A stretch of 11,408 bases of DNA from JABDJZ01 sp047611125 (GCA_047611125.1 JBLFXH010000097.1:1-11408); one strand, 5' to 3'; counted from the first letter of the stretch, positions 1 to 7,072 are shown. Notes: generated by a model from the sequence alone, not told the origin. Numbers and translations: made by a program.

Positions 1-2
1 CT

Positions 3-287
3 GATGCACTGGACGTCGGACGCCTGACAGAGCACATCCTGGAGCCGATGCTGGGGATTACGGACCCGCGACGCGACGCAAACATAGACTTTGTTGGTGG
101 CATCCGTGGGACGGAGGAGTTGGAGCGGCTGGTAGATGGCGGCCACGCTCAGATGGCTATATCCATGTACCCCACGAGTATAGAGGAGCTGGTTGATGTA
201 TCCGATGCAGGACTTCTCATGCCTCCCAAGTCAACATGGTTCGAGCCGAAGTTGCGTTCCGGATTGCTGGTTCATCTATTCGATTGA
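3..287 (+). CDS. DUF1015 family protein, C-terminal part (5' end outside window)
   Basis: The frame is open from the left edge to a TGA at 285-287 and gives the last 94 residues of a protein. It matches the conserved end of the DUF1015 (COG4198) family as I know it: an F-V-G-G-I-R-G motif, then M-Y-P-T-S-I-E-E-L, and near the C-terminus M-P-P-K-S-T-W-F-E-P-K-L-R-S-G. The biochemical function of this family is not established. It often lies beside serA and serC in Bacteroidota and other bacteria, as it does here, 31 bases before serA, which suggests a link to serine or phosphoserine metabolism; that link is inference. An internal ATG at 48 is unlikely to be the start, because conserved family sequence already reads upstream of it. 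The gene probably belongs to one transcript with serA and serC. Confidence 0.9.
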   Translation, partial: DALDVGRLTEHILEPMLGITDPRRDANIDFVGGIRGTEELERLVDGGHAQMAISMYPTSIEELVDVSDAGLLMPPKSTWFEPKLRSGLLVHLFD

Positions 288-318
288 TTGAAACTGTCAC
301 CACAAGCCCCGATCCCTC

Positions 319-1521
319 ATGATCATACTGGTTGCCGATAAGCTCTCCCAATCTGGCCTCGACGAGATGGTCGCGGCAGGGGCCGAGGTGCAATCGATTC
401 CCGACCTCACCGGGGACAGCCTGGTGGCTGCGCTAACAGAGCACAATCCGTCGGTGCTGATTGTCAGGTCCACCAAAGTGCCGGACGAGGCGCTGGCCGC
501 TGCCGCTAATCTCCAATTGGTGGTCCGCGCGGGCGCCGGCTATGACACGATCGATGTGGATGGCGCCTCAGCCCGAGGCATCTTCGTAGCCAATTGCCCT
601 GGAAAGAACGCAGTGGCGGTAGCCGAACTCGCGGTGGGTCTGATGCTCGCAGTGGACCGTCGTATCCCGGACAACGTCCTCGATGCGCGGGAGGGGCGAT
701 GGGCCAAGGCCACGTACTCGAAGGCCGCGGGAATCAAGGGCGGCCGACTTGCCTTGATTGGAATGGGAAATATCGGGCGGGCGGTCGCCGCACGGGCTCG
801 CGCACTCGAGATGGAAGTATGCGCCTGGAGCCGATCACTGACTCCGGAGTCTGCCGAAGGAATGGGTGTCTCCTACAGGGAGTCGATTCTGGCAGCGGTT
901 GACGGGGCCGATGTGGTTTCCCTTCACTGCGCCTCTACGCCTGAAACAGCCGGCCTTGCAAACCGCGCATTCTTCGAGGCCATGAAGGATGGGGCAACGT
1001 TCATCAACACCACGCGCAGTGGTGTGGTAGATGAGGACGCGCTCATCTGGGCGTTGGACAACAAGGGCATCCGGGCGGGACTCGACGTCTTTTCGGAAGA
1101 GCCTGCTTTTAAGTCCGGTCCGTTCGAAAGCCGGGTCGCAACCCATCCGTCGGTATATGTGACCCACCATATAGGTGCGTCCACGGCCCAAGCTCAAGGT
1201 GCCATCGCTGACGAAGCCGTACGTGTAGTACTAGCCTATTCGCGCACCGGCGAAGTCTCCAACTGCGTGAATATGGCGGCCGGAAGTGACGCCACCCACC
1301 AGCTCACCGTCCGGCACCTGGACCGGGTCGGCGTTTTGGCCGCCGTTCTGGACGAAATGCGAAGGGCCGAATGGAATGTGCAGGAAATGGAAAACTTGCT
1401 GTTCCTGGGCGGCGATTCTGCGTGTGCCTACATCCGGTTCCACGGAAGTCCGGACCAGGAAACACTCGACCGGATTGCCGGCCATTCCGATATTCTGGCC
1501 ACCTCGGTCGTCAAGCTCTGA
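319..1521 (+). CDS. serA: D-3-phosphoglycerate dehydrogenase with C-terminal ACT domain
   Basis: The 400-residue product oxidises 3-phosphoglycerate to 3-phosphohydroxypyruvate with NAD+, the first step of serine synthesis, in the cytoplasm. Residues about 1-100 and 285-310 form the substrate domain. Residues about 100-283 form the Rossmann domain, with G-M-G-N-I-G at 148-153. The catalytic set of the D-2-hydroxyacid dehydrogenase family is present: Arg233 (in T-T-R-S-G-V-V-D), Glu261 (in D-V-F-S-E-E-P) and His284 (in T-H-H-I-G-A-S-T). Residues about 326-400 look like an ACT domain, the usual site of serine feedback inhibition. His333 and Asn353 fall where E. coli SerA has serine-binding residues, and Asp335 stands where E. 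coli has Asn346. The length is close to the 410-residue E. coli type and lacks the extra ASB domain of the long type. The ATG at 319 has no Shine-Dalgarno sequence, but the protein starts as family members do (I-I-L-V-A-D-K-L). serC follows after 29 bases. Confidence 0.95.
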   Translation: MIILVADKLSQSGLDEMVAAGAEVQSIPDLTGDSLVAALTEHNPSVLIVRSTKVPDEALAAAANLQLVVRAGAGYDTIDVDGASARGIFVANCPGKNAVAVAELAVGLMLAVDRRIPDNVLDAREGRWAKATYSKAAGIKGGRLALIGMGNIGRAVAARARALEMEVCAWSRSLTPESAEGMGVSYRESILAAVDGADVVSLHCASTPETAGLANRAFFEAMKDGATFINTTRSGVVDEDALIWALDNKGIRAGLDVFSEEPAFKSGPFESRVATHPSVYVTHHIGASTAQAQGAIADEAVRVVLAYSRTGEVSNCVNMAAGSDATHQLTVRHLDRVGVLAAVLDEMRRAEWNVQEMENLLFLGGDSACAYIRFHGSPDQETLDRIAGHSDILATSVVKL

Positions 1522-1550
1522 TCACACCACCATTCCCAAAGGTCTCAAAC

Positions 1551-2621
1551 GTGCGCGCCCATAATTTCTCTGCCGGCCCAGCCGCGCTGCCCGAGTCGGT
1601 CATCAACGAGGTCAAGGAAGAGCTGCCGGCCTACCAAGACGCAGGCGCTTCTATCCTGGAAATCAGCCACCGCTCGCCGCAGTACACCGCCGTCGCGGAC
1701 TCCGCCCGGAGCATGATGCGGTCATTGCTTGGAGTCGGAGAGGAGTGGCATGTGCTGTTCCTCCACGGTGGGGCCTCGACTCAGTTCTACCAGGTGCCCC
1801 TCAATTTCCTTCCCGAGGGCGGCGTAGCCGACTATGTGGACACCGGAGCGTGGTCTGCCAAGGCCGTCAAGGAGTCCCAATACGTAGGCACGACCAACGT
1901 GGCCGCGACTTCGAAGAGCGACAACTACACCCACATCCCGGCCAGGGATGCGTGGGCGCTGTCAAAGGAAGCCGCGTACCTGCACTTCACCTCCAACAAC
2001 ACGATCCACGGCACCGAGTACCACGCTGATCCGGTGGTTGACGCACCGTTGGTATGCGATGCCTCCAGCGACTTCTTGAGCCGCCCCATCGATATGTCGG
2101 GATACGGCCTGATCTACGCAGGCGCGCAGAAGAACCTCGGTCCTGCAGGCGCTACCGTGGTTCTGGTCAAGGACGAGTTTCTTGCCAAACGCAATTCAGG
2201 GACGCCGACCATTCTTGACTACGGCACGCATGCATCGAAGCTCTTCCATACGCCAACGGTCTTTGCCGTCTACGTGGTTGAGAAGGTTCTCCGGTGGATC
2301 AGAGAGAACGGAGGACTCACGGGTATGGCCAGCCGAAACCGGGAGAAGGGCGCCATGCTGTACGGGGCTATCGATGCGTCCGACTTCTTCACCGGTACGG
2401 CCGCCGAAGCGTCCAGATCGCTCATGAACGTGACATTCCGTCTGCCGTCAGAGGAATTGGAGGCTCGGTTTGTCTCCGAGTCGGCTGGCCAGGGTCTTCT
2501 GGGCCTCAAGGGGCACCGAAGTGTCGGAGGAATAAGGGCTTCGACGTACAACGCAATCGGTGTCGATTCCGTCCGGGCGCTGGTTTCGTTTATGGAGGAA
2601 TTCGAAAGACGGCACGGCTAG
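1551..2621 (+). CDS. serC: Phosphoserine aminotransferase
   Basis: The 356-residue PLP enzyme transfers the amino group of glutamate to 3-phosphohydroxypyruvate to give O-phosphoserine, directly after the SerA step. I chose the GTG at 1551 because the protein then begins V-R-A-H-N-F-S-A-G-P-A-A-L-P, the normal N-terminus of SerC; a weak AAAGG lies at 1538-1542. An in-frame ATG far upstream at 1371 lies inside serA and would add 60 residues unlike SerC. Visible motifs are H-G-G-A-S-T-Q-F at 72-79 (phosphate binding of PLP), D-A-S-S-D-F at 170-175 (Asp for the PLP ring nitrogen), A-G-A-Q-K-N-L-G at 190-197 with Lys194 as the Schiff-base lysine, and G-H-R-S-V-G-G-I-R-A-S at 321-331 for substrate binding. 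Length is typical of the family. It can also act on 4-phosphohydroxythreonine in PLP synthesis in some bacteria; whether it does so here cannot be told. Confidence 0.95.
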   Translation: MRAHNFSAGPAALPESVINEVKEELPAYQDAGASILEISHRSPQYTAVADSARSMMRSLLGVGEEWHVLFLHGGASTQFYQVPLNFLPEGGVADYVDTGAWSAKAVKESQYVGTTNVAATSKSDNYTHIPARDAWALSKEAAYLHFTSNNTIHGTEYHADPVVDAPLVCDASSDFLSRPIDMSGYGLIYAGAQKNLGPAGATVVLVKDEFLAKRNSGTPTILDYGTHASKLFHTPTVFAVYVVEKVLRWIRENGGLTGMASRNREKGAMLYGAIDASDFFTGTAAEASRSLMNVTFRLPSEELEARFVSESAGQGLLGLKGHRSVGGIRASTYNAIGVDSVRALVSFMEEFERRHG

Positions 2622-2642
2622 GCCCGCGGTGGGAGTGTTCTC

Positions 2643-2682
2643 GTTGCGCCGTCAGACCTTCGGGTCTACATTTCTTCGCAAC
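2643..2682. repeat. Nested inverted repeat in the serC-pntAA gap
   Basis: The outer arms GTTGCG (2643-2648) and CGCAAC (2677-2682) are perfect complements. Inside them AGACC (2654-2658) and GGTCT (2663-2667) pair around a TTCG tetraloop. As RNA this would be a short stable hairpin with a closing outer stem. There is no T-run behind it, so a classical rho-independent terminator for serC is doubtful. It overlaps a possible promoter and could equally be an operator or chance. Confidence 0.35.
2644..2672 (+). promoter_or_regulatory. Possible promoter for pntAA-pntAB-pntB
   Basis: TTGCGC at 2644-2649 and TACATT at 2667-2672 are separated by 17 bases, the spacing of a housekeeping sigma-70 promoter; the -10 box matches TATAAT at 4 of 6 places. 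The same bases also fit the Bacteroidota-type pattern loosely: TTG, 20 bases, then TACATTTC against TAnnTTTG. Transcription would start near 2680, about 30 bases before the pntAA ATG. The call rests on sequence match and position only. Confidence 0.35.
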
Positions 2683-2708
2683 TCGGAAATCCGGACACAA
2701 GAAACTGC

Positions 2709-3842
2709 ATGTCCTATACGATCGGTGTACCCAGGGAAACTCACCCTGGAGAACGTCTAGTCTCACTCACACCGGAGGTCGTTGGTCGTCTCTCCAAGAA
2801 CGGAGCCTCGATTCGGGTCGAGCGCGGTGCAGGAGATACCGCATTCCACAGCGATGAGGACTACGAGGCCGCGGGGGCCTCTATCGTCACTCGTGATGGC
2901 GCGTTCGCATGCGACATTGTGACAAAGGTCCAGCCTCCGAGTACGGAGGAGATTGGTCTTTTGCACTCCGGCTCCGTTTTAGTGGGGTTCCTGAGCCCCC
3001 TCGACAAGCCCGAGATTGCCAAGGCTCTCGCTGATCGCGGCGTGACCGCGCTCTCGATGGAACTGGTGCCCCGCATCTCGCGAGCCCAAAAGATGGATGC
3101 GCTTTCCGCACTTAGCGGCATTGCGGGCTACAAGAGTGTTCTGGTAGCGGCTAACCTGCTGCCCAAGTTCTTCCCACTGCTGACCACGGCGGCAGGTACG
3201 GTGAAGCCGGCAAACGTCCTGGTTCTCGGGGCCGGTGTGGCTGGCCTCCAGGCTATCGCGACGGCTCGCCGCCTGGGTGCTCGCGTGTCGGCCTATGACA
3301 TCCGTGAAGTAGTCCGTGAAGAGATTCAAAGTCTCGGCGCAACGTTCGTTGAGCTCGAGATTGCCATGGACGAAATGCAGGATTCGGGCGGCTATGCCAA
3401 GGCCCTGATGGCAGAGAAGGCCCAGCAGCAGACCAAGTTGCTTGTCCCGTTCATCGGCAAGAGTGACGTGGTGGTGACCACCGCACTGATTCCCGGCCGC
3501 CCCGCTCCCGAGCTGATCACGCGCGAGGCCGTCGAGGCCATGAAGCCGGGCTCGGTGATCATCGACATGGCGGCTCCCAACGGCGGAAACTGCGAGTTGA
3601 CCAAGCCTGGAGAAACGGTGGTGCACGGCGGCGTAACCATTGTGGGCTCTACCAACCATCCAGCTGGAATGTCGGTGCATGCTAGCCAGCTCTATGCTCG
3701 TACCGTAATGGCCATTTTGCTGGACTTCACCTCCGAAGCAGGATTCGCTCCCAACTTCGAGGATGAGGTCTTCTCCGGTGCCTGCGTTTGCCATGATGGA
3801 AACGTGGTCCATGAGCGCGTCAAGGCGCTGCTCCAATCCTGA
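2709..3842 (+). CDS. pntAA: NAD(P)+ transhydrogenase, alpha subunit NAD(H)-binding part (PntAA)
   Basis: The 377-residue product is domain I of the proton-translocating transhydrogenase, which binds NAD(H) on the cytoplasmic side and exchanges hydride with NADP(H) on PntB. It resembles alanine dehydrogenase in fold. Visible are the N-terminal G-V-P-R-E-T block (6-11), the loop R-A-Q-K-M-D at 125-130 that supplies the Arg/Gln/Asp set known from Rhodospirillum rubrum domain I, the Rossmann motif G-A-G-V-A-G-L at 174-180 followed by Y-D-I-R at 196-199, Q-Q-Q-T-K at 239-243, and D-M-A-A-P-N-G-G-N at 286-294. It has no membrane segment, so this is the split form in which the alpha subunit is made as two polypeptides (the R. 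rubrum arrangement) rather than the single PntA of E. coli. There is no clear Shine-Dalgarno sequence. pntAB starts 6 bases after its stop. Confidence 0.95.
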   Translation: MSYTIGVPRETHPGERLVSLTPEVVGRLSKNGASIRVERGAGDTAFHSDEDYEAAGASIVTRDGAFACDIVTKVQPPSTEEIGLLHSGSVLVGFLSPLDKPEIAKALADRGVTALSMELVPRISRAQKMDALSALSGIAGYKSVLVAANLLPKFFPLLTTAAGTVKPANVLVLGAGVAGLQAIATARRLGARVSAYDIREVVREEIQSLGATFVELEIAMDEMQDSGGYAKALMAEKAQQQTKLLVPFIGKSDVVVTTALIPGRPAPELITREAVEAMKPGSVIIDMAAPNGGNCELTKPGETVVHGGVTIVGSTNHPAGMSVHASQLYARTVMAILLDFTSEAGFAPNFEDEVFSGACVCHDGNVVHERVKALLQS

Positions 3843-3848
3843 TACCCA

Positions 3849-4124
3849 ATGTTAGATAACATTATCGTCTTCGTACTCGCGTCCTTCGTCGGAAGGGAGG
3901 TCATCAGCAAGGTGCCGCAGACGTTGCACACGCCGCTGATGTCCGGCTCGAACGCCATTAGCGGTATCACCGTAGTGGGTGCCCTGGCGGTGGCCGGAAT
4001 GGTCGAGGGGAGTCTCTGGGCCACCTGGCTCGGCGTCGCCGCGCTGGTGTTCGCCACAGTAAACGTGGTGGGCGGCTTCCTGGTCACGGACCGGATGCTG
4101 CAGATGTTCAAGAAGAAGGGCTAA
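3849..4124 (+). CDS. pntAB: NAD(P)+ transhydrogenase, alpha subunit membrane part (PntAB)
   Basis: This 91-residue hydrophobic protein supplies the alpha-side helices of the membrane domain (domain II) of the transhydrogenase. Three membrane segments can be seen at about 3-16, 36-55 and 59-80. The family motif L-H-T-P-L-M-S-G-S-N-A-I-S-G-I is at 26-40, and the C-terminus is the charged K-K-K-G. Its only histidine is His27 in the H-T-P-L-M motif. At residue 38 it has Ser, the E. coli-like form; Thermus thermophilus, as I remember it, has His42 there. It sits between pntAA and pntB with gaps of 6 and 7 bases, so the three are surely one operon. The length is at the short end for this subunit, with nothing missing that I can see. 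Confidence 0.93.
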   Translation: MLDNIIVFVLASFVGREVISKVPQTLHTPLMSGSNAISGITVVGALAVAGMVEGSLWATWLGVAALVFATVNVVGGFLVTDRMLQMFKKKG

Positions 4125-4131
4125 GGGCAAT

Positions 4132-5556
4132 ATGAATATCATTGAAGTCATTGACGTCGCTTACCTAGTAGCGGCCATTCTCTTTATATCTGGGCTCAAG
4201 CAGCTCACCTCGCCAGCCACCGCCCGTCGTGGGAATCAGCTGGCGGCGGTAGGCATGATGATCGCCGTGGTCGCCACGCTGTTTGTCAACGACATCCTGA
4301 CTCCGGCCCAAATGCTGGGTGGGCTTGTCCTCGGAACGGCCATCGGTGTGTTCCTGGCCAAGCGAATTGAGATGACGGGTATGCCCGAACTCGTTGCTGC
4401 CTTCAACGGATTTGGCGGTATCGCGTCTGCCCTGGTGGCCGGCGCAGAGATCTCCAGACTCATGGCGGAGGGAGGCACGTTGGACGCGGCCACTGCCGTC
4501 ACGATATCGTTGTCCGTCCTGATCGGAATGATCACCTTTACCGGTTCATTCGTGGCGTTCGGCAAGCTCTCCGGGCGTATCAACGGGAATCCGATCTCGT
4601 TCCCCGGAATGCGGTTCATCACCGTCCTGGCCGCCGCCTCTGCCATCGGTGCCGCGGTTTGGATGGCCCTTGAGTCAGGCTCGTTTCCGGCGCAGCCCGA
4701 TGGCGTCATCGATGGCGTCTTGGCCATTACGATCGCAGCCTTCGCGCTCGGTATTCTGTTGGTGATTCCGATTGGCGGAGCCGATATGCCCGTCGTGGTA
4801 GCCCTCCTCAATTCCTATTCAGGATTGGCGGCCGCCGCAACAGGCTTCGTGCTCGATAACAATGCTCTCATCGTGTCTGGTGCATTGGTTGGAGCCTCCG
4901 GGCTCATCCTGACCAACATCATGTGCGTGGCCATGAACCGGTCACTGCTCAATGTGCTAGTTGGCGGCTTTGGCGGCGACTCCGCCACTGCCGTGGAAGG
5001 CACCAAGTCGATGGAAGGCAAGACGGCCACTTCTACCAGTGCCGACGACACGGCCATCCTCCTGGCTTATGCCGAGAAGGTGATCGTTGTGCCGGGTTAT
5101 GGAATGGCCGTGGCACAGGCACAGCATGCCGTGCGCGAGATGGGAGACGAGTTGGAGAAGCGCGGCGTGACTGTGAAGTACGCCATTCACCCGGTTGCTG
5201 GACGCATGCCGGGGCACATGAACGTGCTCTTGGCAGAGGCCAACGTCTCGTATGATTTGCTCTTCGAGATGGATGACATCAATGGCGAGTTCGACACCTG
5301 TGACGTTGCCATCGTGATCGGTGCCAATGATGTGGTGAACCCGTCAGCCAGACACGACAAGTCCAGCCCCATCTACGGGATGCCCATCCTTAACGTGGAC
5401 AAGGCGCGGACGTCGATCGTCCTCAAGCGGTCCATGCGCCCGGGCTATGCGGGCGTGCAGAACGAGCTGTTCTTCAACCACAACAACCGCATGCTCTTTG
5501 GCGATGCCAAGGACTCGATCACGGCCGTGGTAAACGAACTGAAGGCGCTGGACTAG
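4132..5556 (+). CDS. pntB: NAD(P)+ transhydrogenase, beta subunit (PntB)
   Basis: The 474-residue beta subunit carries most membrane helices and the NADP(H)-binding domain III. With PntAA and PntAB it couples inward proton flow to reduction of NADP+ by NADH. Hydrophobic helices fill residues about 5-275. G-G-A-D-M-P at 215-220 and L-L-N-S-Y-S-G at 225-231 are conserved membrane motifs. After a polar linker (about 283-308), domain III begins: G-Y-G-M-A-V-A-Q at 322-329, H-P-V-A-G-R-M-P-G-H at 353-362, G-A-N-D-V-V-N-P-S-A at 397-406 and K-R-S-M-R-P-G-Y-A-G at 432-441, all NADP-binding signatures. Asn92 stands where E. coli PntB has His91, and residues 1-331 hold no histidine at all. The ATG at 4132 has a weak AAGGG just before it. 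The stop TAG overlaps the tesA stop codon on the other strand. Confidence 0.95.
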   Translation: MNIIEVIDVAYLVAAILFISGLKQLTSPATARRGNQLAAVGMMIAVVATLFVNDILTPAQMLGGLVLGTAIGVFLAKRIEMTGMPELVAAFNGFGGIASALVAGAEISRLMAEGGTLDAATAVTISLSVLIGMITFTGSFVAFGKLSGRINGNPISFPGMRFITVLAAASAIGAAVWMALESGSFPAQPDGVIDGVLAITIAAFALGILLVIPIGGADMPVVVALLNSYSGLAAAATGFVLDNNALIVSGALVGASGLILTNIMCVAMNRSLLNVLVGGFGGDSATAVEGTKSMEGKTATSTSADDTAILLAYAEKVIVVPGYGMAVAQAQHAVREMGDELEKRGVTVKYAIHPVAGRMPGHMNVLLAEANVSYDLLFEMDDINGEFDTCDVAIVIGANDVVNPSARHDKSSPIYGMPILNVDKARTSIVLKRSMRPGYAGVQNELFFNHNNRMLFGDAKDSITAVVNELKALD

Positions 5557-5581
5557 GAGGCCGGTACGGCTCTTAGCGCCT
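5543..5581. terminator. Possible two-way terminator at the pntB/tesA junction
   Basis: AGGCGCT (5543-5549) and AGCGCCT (5575-5581) are perfect complements, extendable by one G-T pair, and an inner GCCG/CGGC pair lies at 5560-5570. The inverted repeat straddles the overlapping stop codons of two converging genes, where a shared terminator would be expected. There is no strong T-run on either side; the - strand side is only mildly T-rich. Both arms are also coding, so chance is possible. Confidence 0.3.
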
Positions 5582-6326
5582 GTATCAAGTAGGGCTCAAC
5601 CAGATCTGCCACCGCACGGTGTCCCGCCGCATTCGGGTGGATCTGGTCTCGCTGCATGAGAGACTCCATCCCGCCGATGCCATCTAGCAGAAATGGGATG
5701 AGGATGGCGTCATTGCTCGCGGCAAGCTCCGGATACATGGCAGCGAAGGACTTCGTGTAGTCGGGGCCCAGGTTTGGGGGGATCATCATCCCTGCCACTA
5801 CCAGCACGGTTTTCGGGTTCTTTGCGCGAACCTGGTCCACGATTCCCTGCAAGTTGCTTCTGGTTGATTGGAGATCGACACCCCGGAGGCCATCGTTGCC
5901 ACCGAGCTCCAGCACCAGAACATCGACCGGTCGCTGAAGAAGCCAGTCCACGCGTCGAAGCCCGCCGGCCGAGGTTTCGCCACTGAGGCCTGCGTTCACC
6001 AGGATGGCATCGACACCCATCGAATCCAGGCGGGCATCCAGAATGGCGGGGAACGCCTGTTCAGGTTCCAGGCCTAAGCCGGCGGTAATGGAGTCGCCGA
6101 GAAAGAGGACTGTCGGGCCCGATGGGGCGGCCTCTTCGGCGGCAGTCTCTGCGGTGATATCAGTGGCAGGCGGCTGACCTGTGGAATTAGTCGCTTGGTC
6201 TGCTCCTTGTACTACGGCCTCAGCCGCTGAACCCGCAGATTCGCCGGCCCCCCCACCGGATTGACCACATCCCGTGAACAGGAGAACACCAACCAAAGTG
6301 AGTGTGTATAGCAGCAGCTTTCGCAT
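5553..6326 (-). CDS. tesA: TesA-like SGNH hydrolase, predicted lipoprotein (arylesterase/lysophospholipase)
   Basis: The 257-residue product is an SGNH/GDSL hydrolase of the TesA group, which cleaves acyl esters and thioesters such as lysophospholipids in the cell envelope. I chose the start at 6326 because the protein then begins with a lipoprotein signal: M-R-K, a hydrophobic stretch (4-18) and the lipobox-like F-T-G-C with Cys20 as the lipid-bearing residue; Phe at -3 is a little unusual. Residues about 21-70 are a low-complexity Gly/Ala/Ser/Thr/Glu linker. The hydrolase domain follows: G-D-S-I-T at 77-81 (nucleophile Ser79), N-A-G-L-S-G at 111-116, L-G-G-N-D at 141-145 (oxyanion Asn144), and D-Q-I-H-P-N at 227-232 (catalytic Asp227 and His230). 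E. coli TesA is a soluble periplasmic protein, so lipid anchoring differs. It lies divergent to ybbA-ybbP, the usual neighbourhood. An upstream ATG at 6368 would bury the signal peptide. Confidence 0.9.
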   Translation of the reverse strand: MRKLLLYTLTLVGVLLFTGCGQSGGGAGESAGSAAEAVVQGADQATNSTGQPPATDITAETAAEEAAPSGPTVLFLGDSITAGLGLEPEQAFPAILDARLDSMGVDAILVNAGLSGETSAGGLRRVDWLLQRPVDVLVLELGGNDGLRGVDLQSTRSNLQGIVDQVRAKNPKTVLVVAGMMIPPNLGPDYTKSFAAMYPELAASNDAILIPFLLDGIGGMESLMQRDQIHPNAAGHRAVADLVEPYLIQALRAVPAS

Positions 6327-6385
6327 TCCAGTCTCGATTCTTTGCCCGGCCTCTACCAGTCCCTCCACTCGCGGTTTCCCGATTC
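6327..6385. promoter_or_regulatory. Divergent tesA / ybbA start region (no clear promoter boxes)
   Basis: These 59 bases separate the start codons of tesA (- strand) and ybbA (+ strand), so promoters for both directions should lie here or inside the 5' ends of the genes. I looked for -35/-10 pairs and for the TTTG/TAnnTTTG pattern and found no convincing pair. A TTTG at 6341-6344 has no matching downstream box. Neither start has a good Shine-Dalgarno sequence. Confidence 0.3.
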
Positions 6386-7072
6386 ATGCCCCCTGTACTA
6401 GAAGTCACCGGTCTCTCAAAGTCTTACCGCAGCGGCGGTCGTTCCCTTGAGGTTCTGAAGCAGGTCACATTTACCCTGAACGACGGCGATACCTGCGCCA
6501 TCGTAGGCCCTTCGGGCAGCGGCAAAACCACTCTGCTTGGGCTGGCTGCCGGGCTGGACGCACCGTCTACGGGTTCTGTCCGACTCTGTGGTCAGGAGGT
6601 TGGCCCAGCCACCGAGGACGAACGCGCACGGATCCGGAATCAGTTCGTGGGCTTCGTCTTCCAGTCGTTTCGATTGATTCCCACGTTGACGGCCCTAGAA
6701 AACGTCCGTGTCCCGGCCGATCTCCGAGGAGATGCTGAGGCCGCCCGCCGCGCTTCGGACCTGCTAGCCGAGGTCGGGCTAGGCGAGAGGCAAGACCACT
6801 ATCCGAGCCAGCTCTCCGGTGGAGAACAGCAGCGGGTGGGGCTTGCACGTGCCTTTATCAATCGACCGCGGATACTCTTCGCGGACGAGCCCACCGGCAA
6901 TCTCGATACCGAAACTGGCGAGCGGGTGGCCGATCTGCTCTTTGAGTTGAACCGGACAGCCGGCACCACCCTGGTTTTGGTGACGCACGATTTGGAATTG
7001 GCTCGGCGCACCGGCCGCGTCATCCGCCTTAGATCGGGTGCCGTTCAGGAAGACACCGGCGGGGCTGCCTGA
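6386..7072 (+). CDS. ybbA: ABC transporter ATP-binding protein (YbbA/LolD-type)
   Basis: The 228-residue ATPase drives the permease encoded next to it. All parts of the ABC domain are visible: Walker A G-P-S-G-S-G-K-T at 41-48, Q-loop Gln93, signature L-S-G-G-E-Q-Q-R at 143-150, Walker B I-L-F-A-D-E-P-T at 163-170 with catalytic Glu168, and switch His201. The N-R-P-R-I-L-F-A-D-E-P-T-G-N-L-D stretch is typical of the MacB/LolD/YbbA branch, whose members work with FtsX-type permeases as mechanotransmitters rather than moving substrate through the membrane. Gene context with tesA and an YbbP-like permease favours YbbA over LolD. I chose the ATG at 6386 because the product then starts like the family; a longer frame back to 6302 would overlap the tesA coding region. 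The stop overlaps the ybbP start by one base (TGATG). Confidence 0.92.
   Translation: MPPVLEVTGLSKSYRSGGRSLEVLKQVTFTLNDGDTCAIVGPSGSGKTTLLGLAAGLDAPSTGSVRLCGQEVGPATEDERARIRNQFVGFVFQSFRLIPTLTALENVRVPADLRGDAEAARRASDLLAEVGLGERQDHYPSQLSGGEQQRVGLARAFINRPRILFADEPTGNLDTETGERVADLLFELNRTAGTTLVLVTHDLELARRTGRVIRLRSGAVQEDTGGAA

Noticed and set aside
1371..1550. N-terminal extension of serC from an upstream ATG
   Set aside because: These 60 codons lie in the end of serA out of frame, and the GTG at 1551 gives the exact conserved SerC N-terminus.
2654..2667. TTCG hairpin as a rho-independent terminator of serC
   Set aside because: The stem is only 5 pairs and no T-run follows. It is kept only as an inverted repeat of unknown role.
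2294..2857. 187-codon + strand frame bridging serC, the gap and pntAA
   Set aside because: It overlaps two certain genes in another frame, and its product is Arg/Gly-rich and unlike any family. It would also run through the likely promoter.
2979..3836. 285-codon open frame on the - strand across pntAA
   Set aside because: It lies wholly antisense to a gene with all family motifs. Its translation is rich in His, Arg and Gly, has no recognisable domain, and is typical of a shadow frame in GC-rich coding DNA.
4236..4811. 191-codon open frame on the - strand within pntB
   Set aside because: It mirrors the hydrophobic helices of pntB in the opposite direction; low-complexity Ala/Ile/Pro/Thr composition with no family motif.
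6302..6385. N-terminal extension of ybbA
   Set aside because: It would overlap the tesA signal peptide coding region. The ABC domain starts normally from the ATG at 6386.
6386..7072. ATPase as LolD of the lipoprotein-sorting system
   Set aside because: The ATPase alone could fit, but the partner is a single large double-FtsX permease and the divergent neighbour is tesA, the YbbAP arrangement; no lolC or lolE type gene is present.
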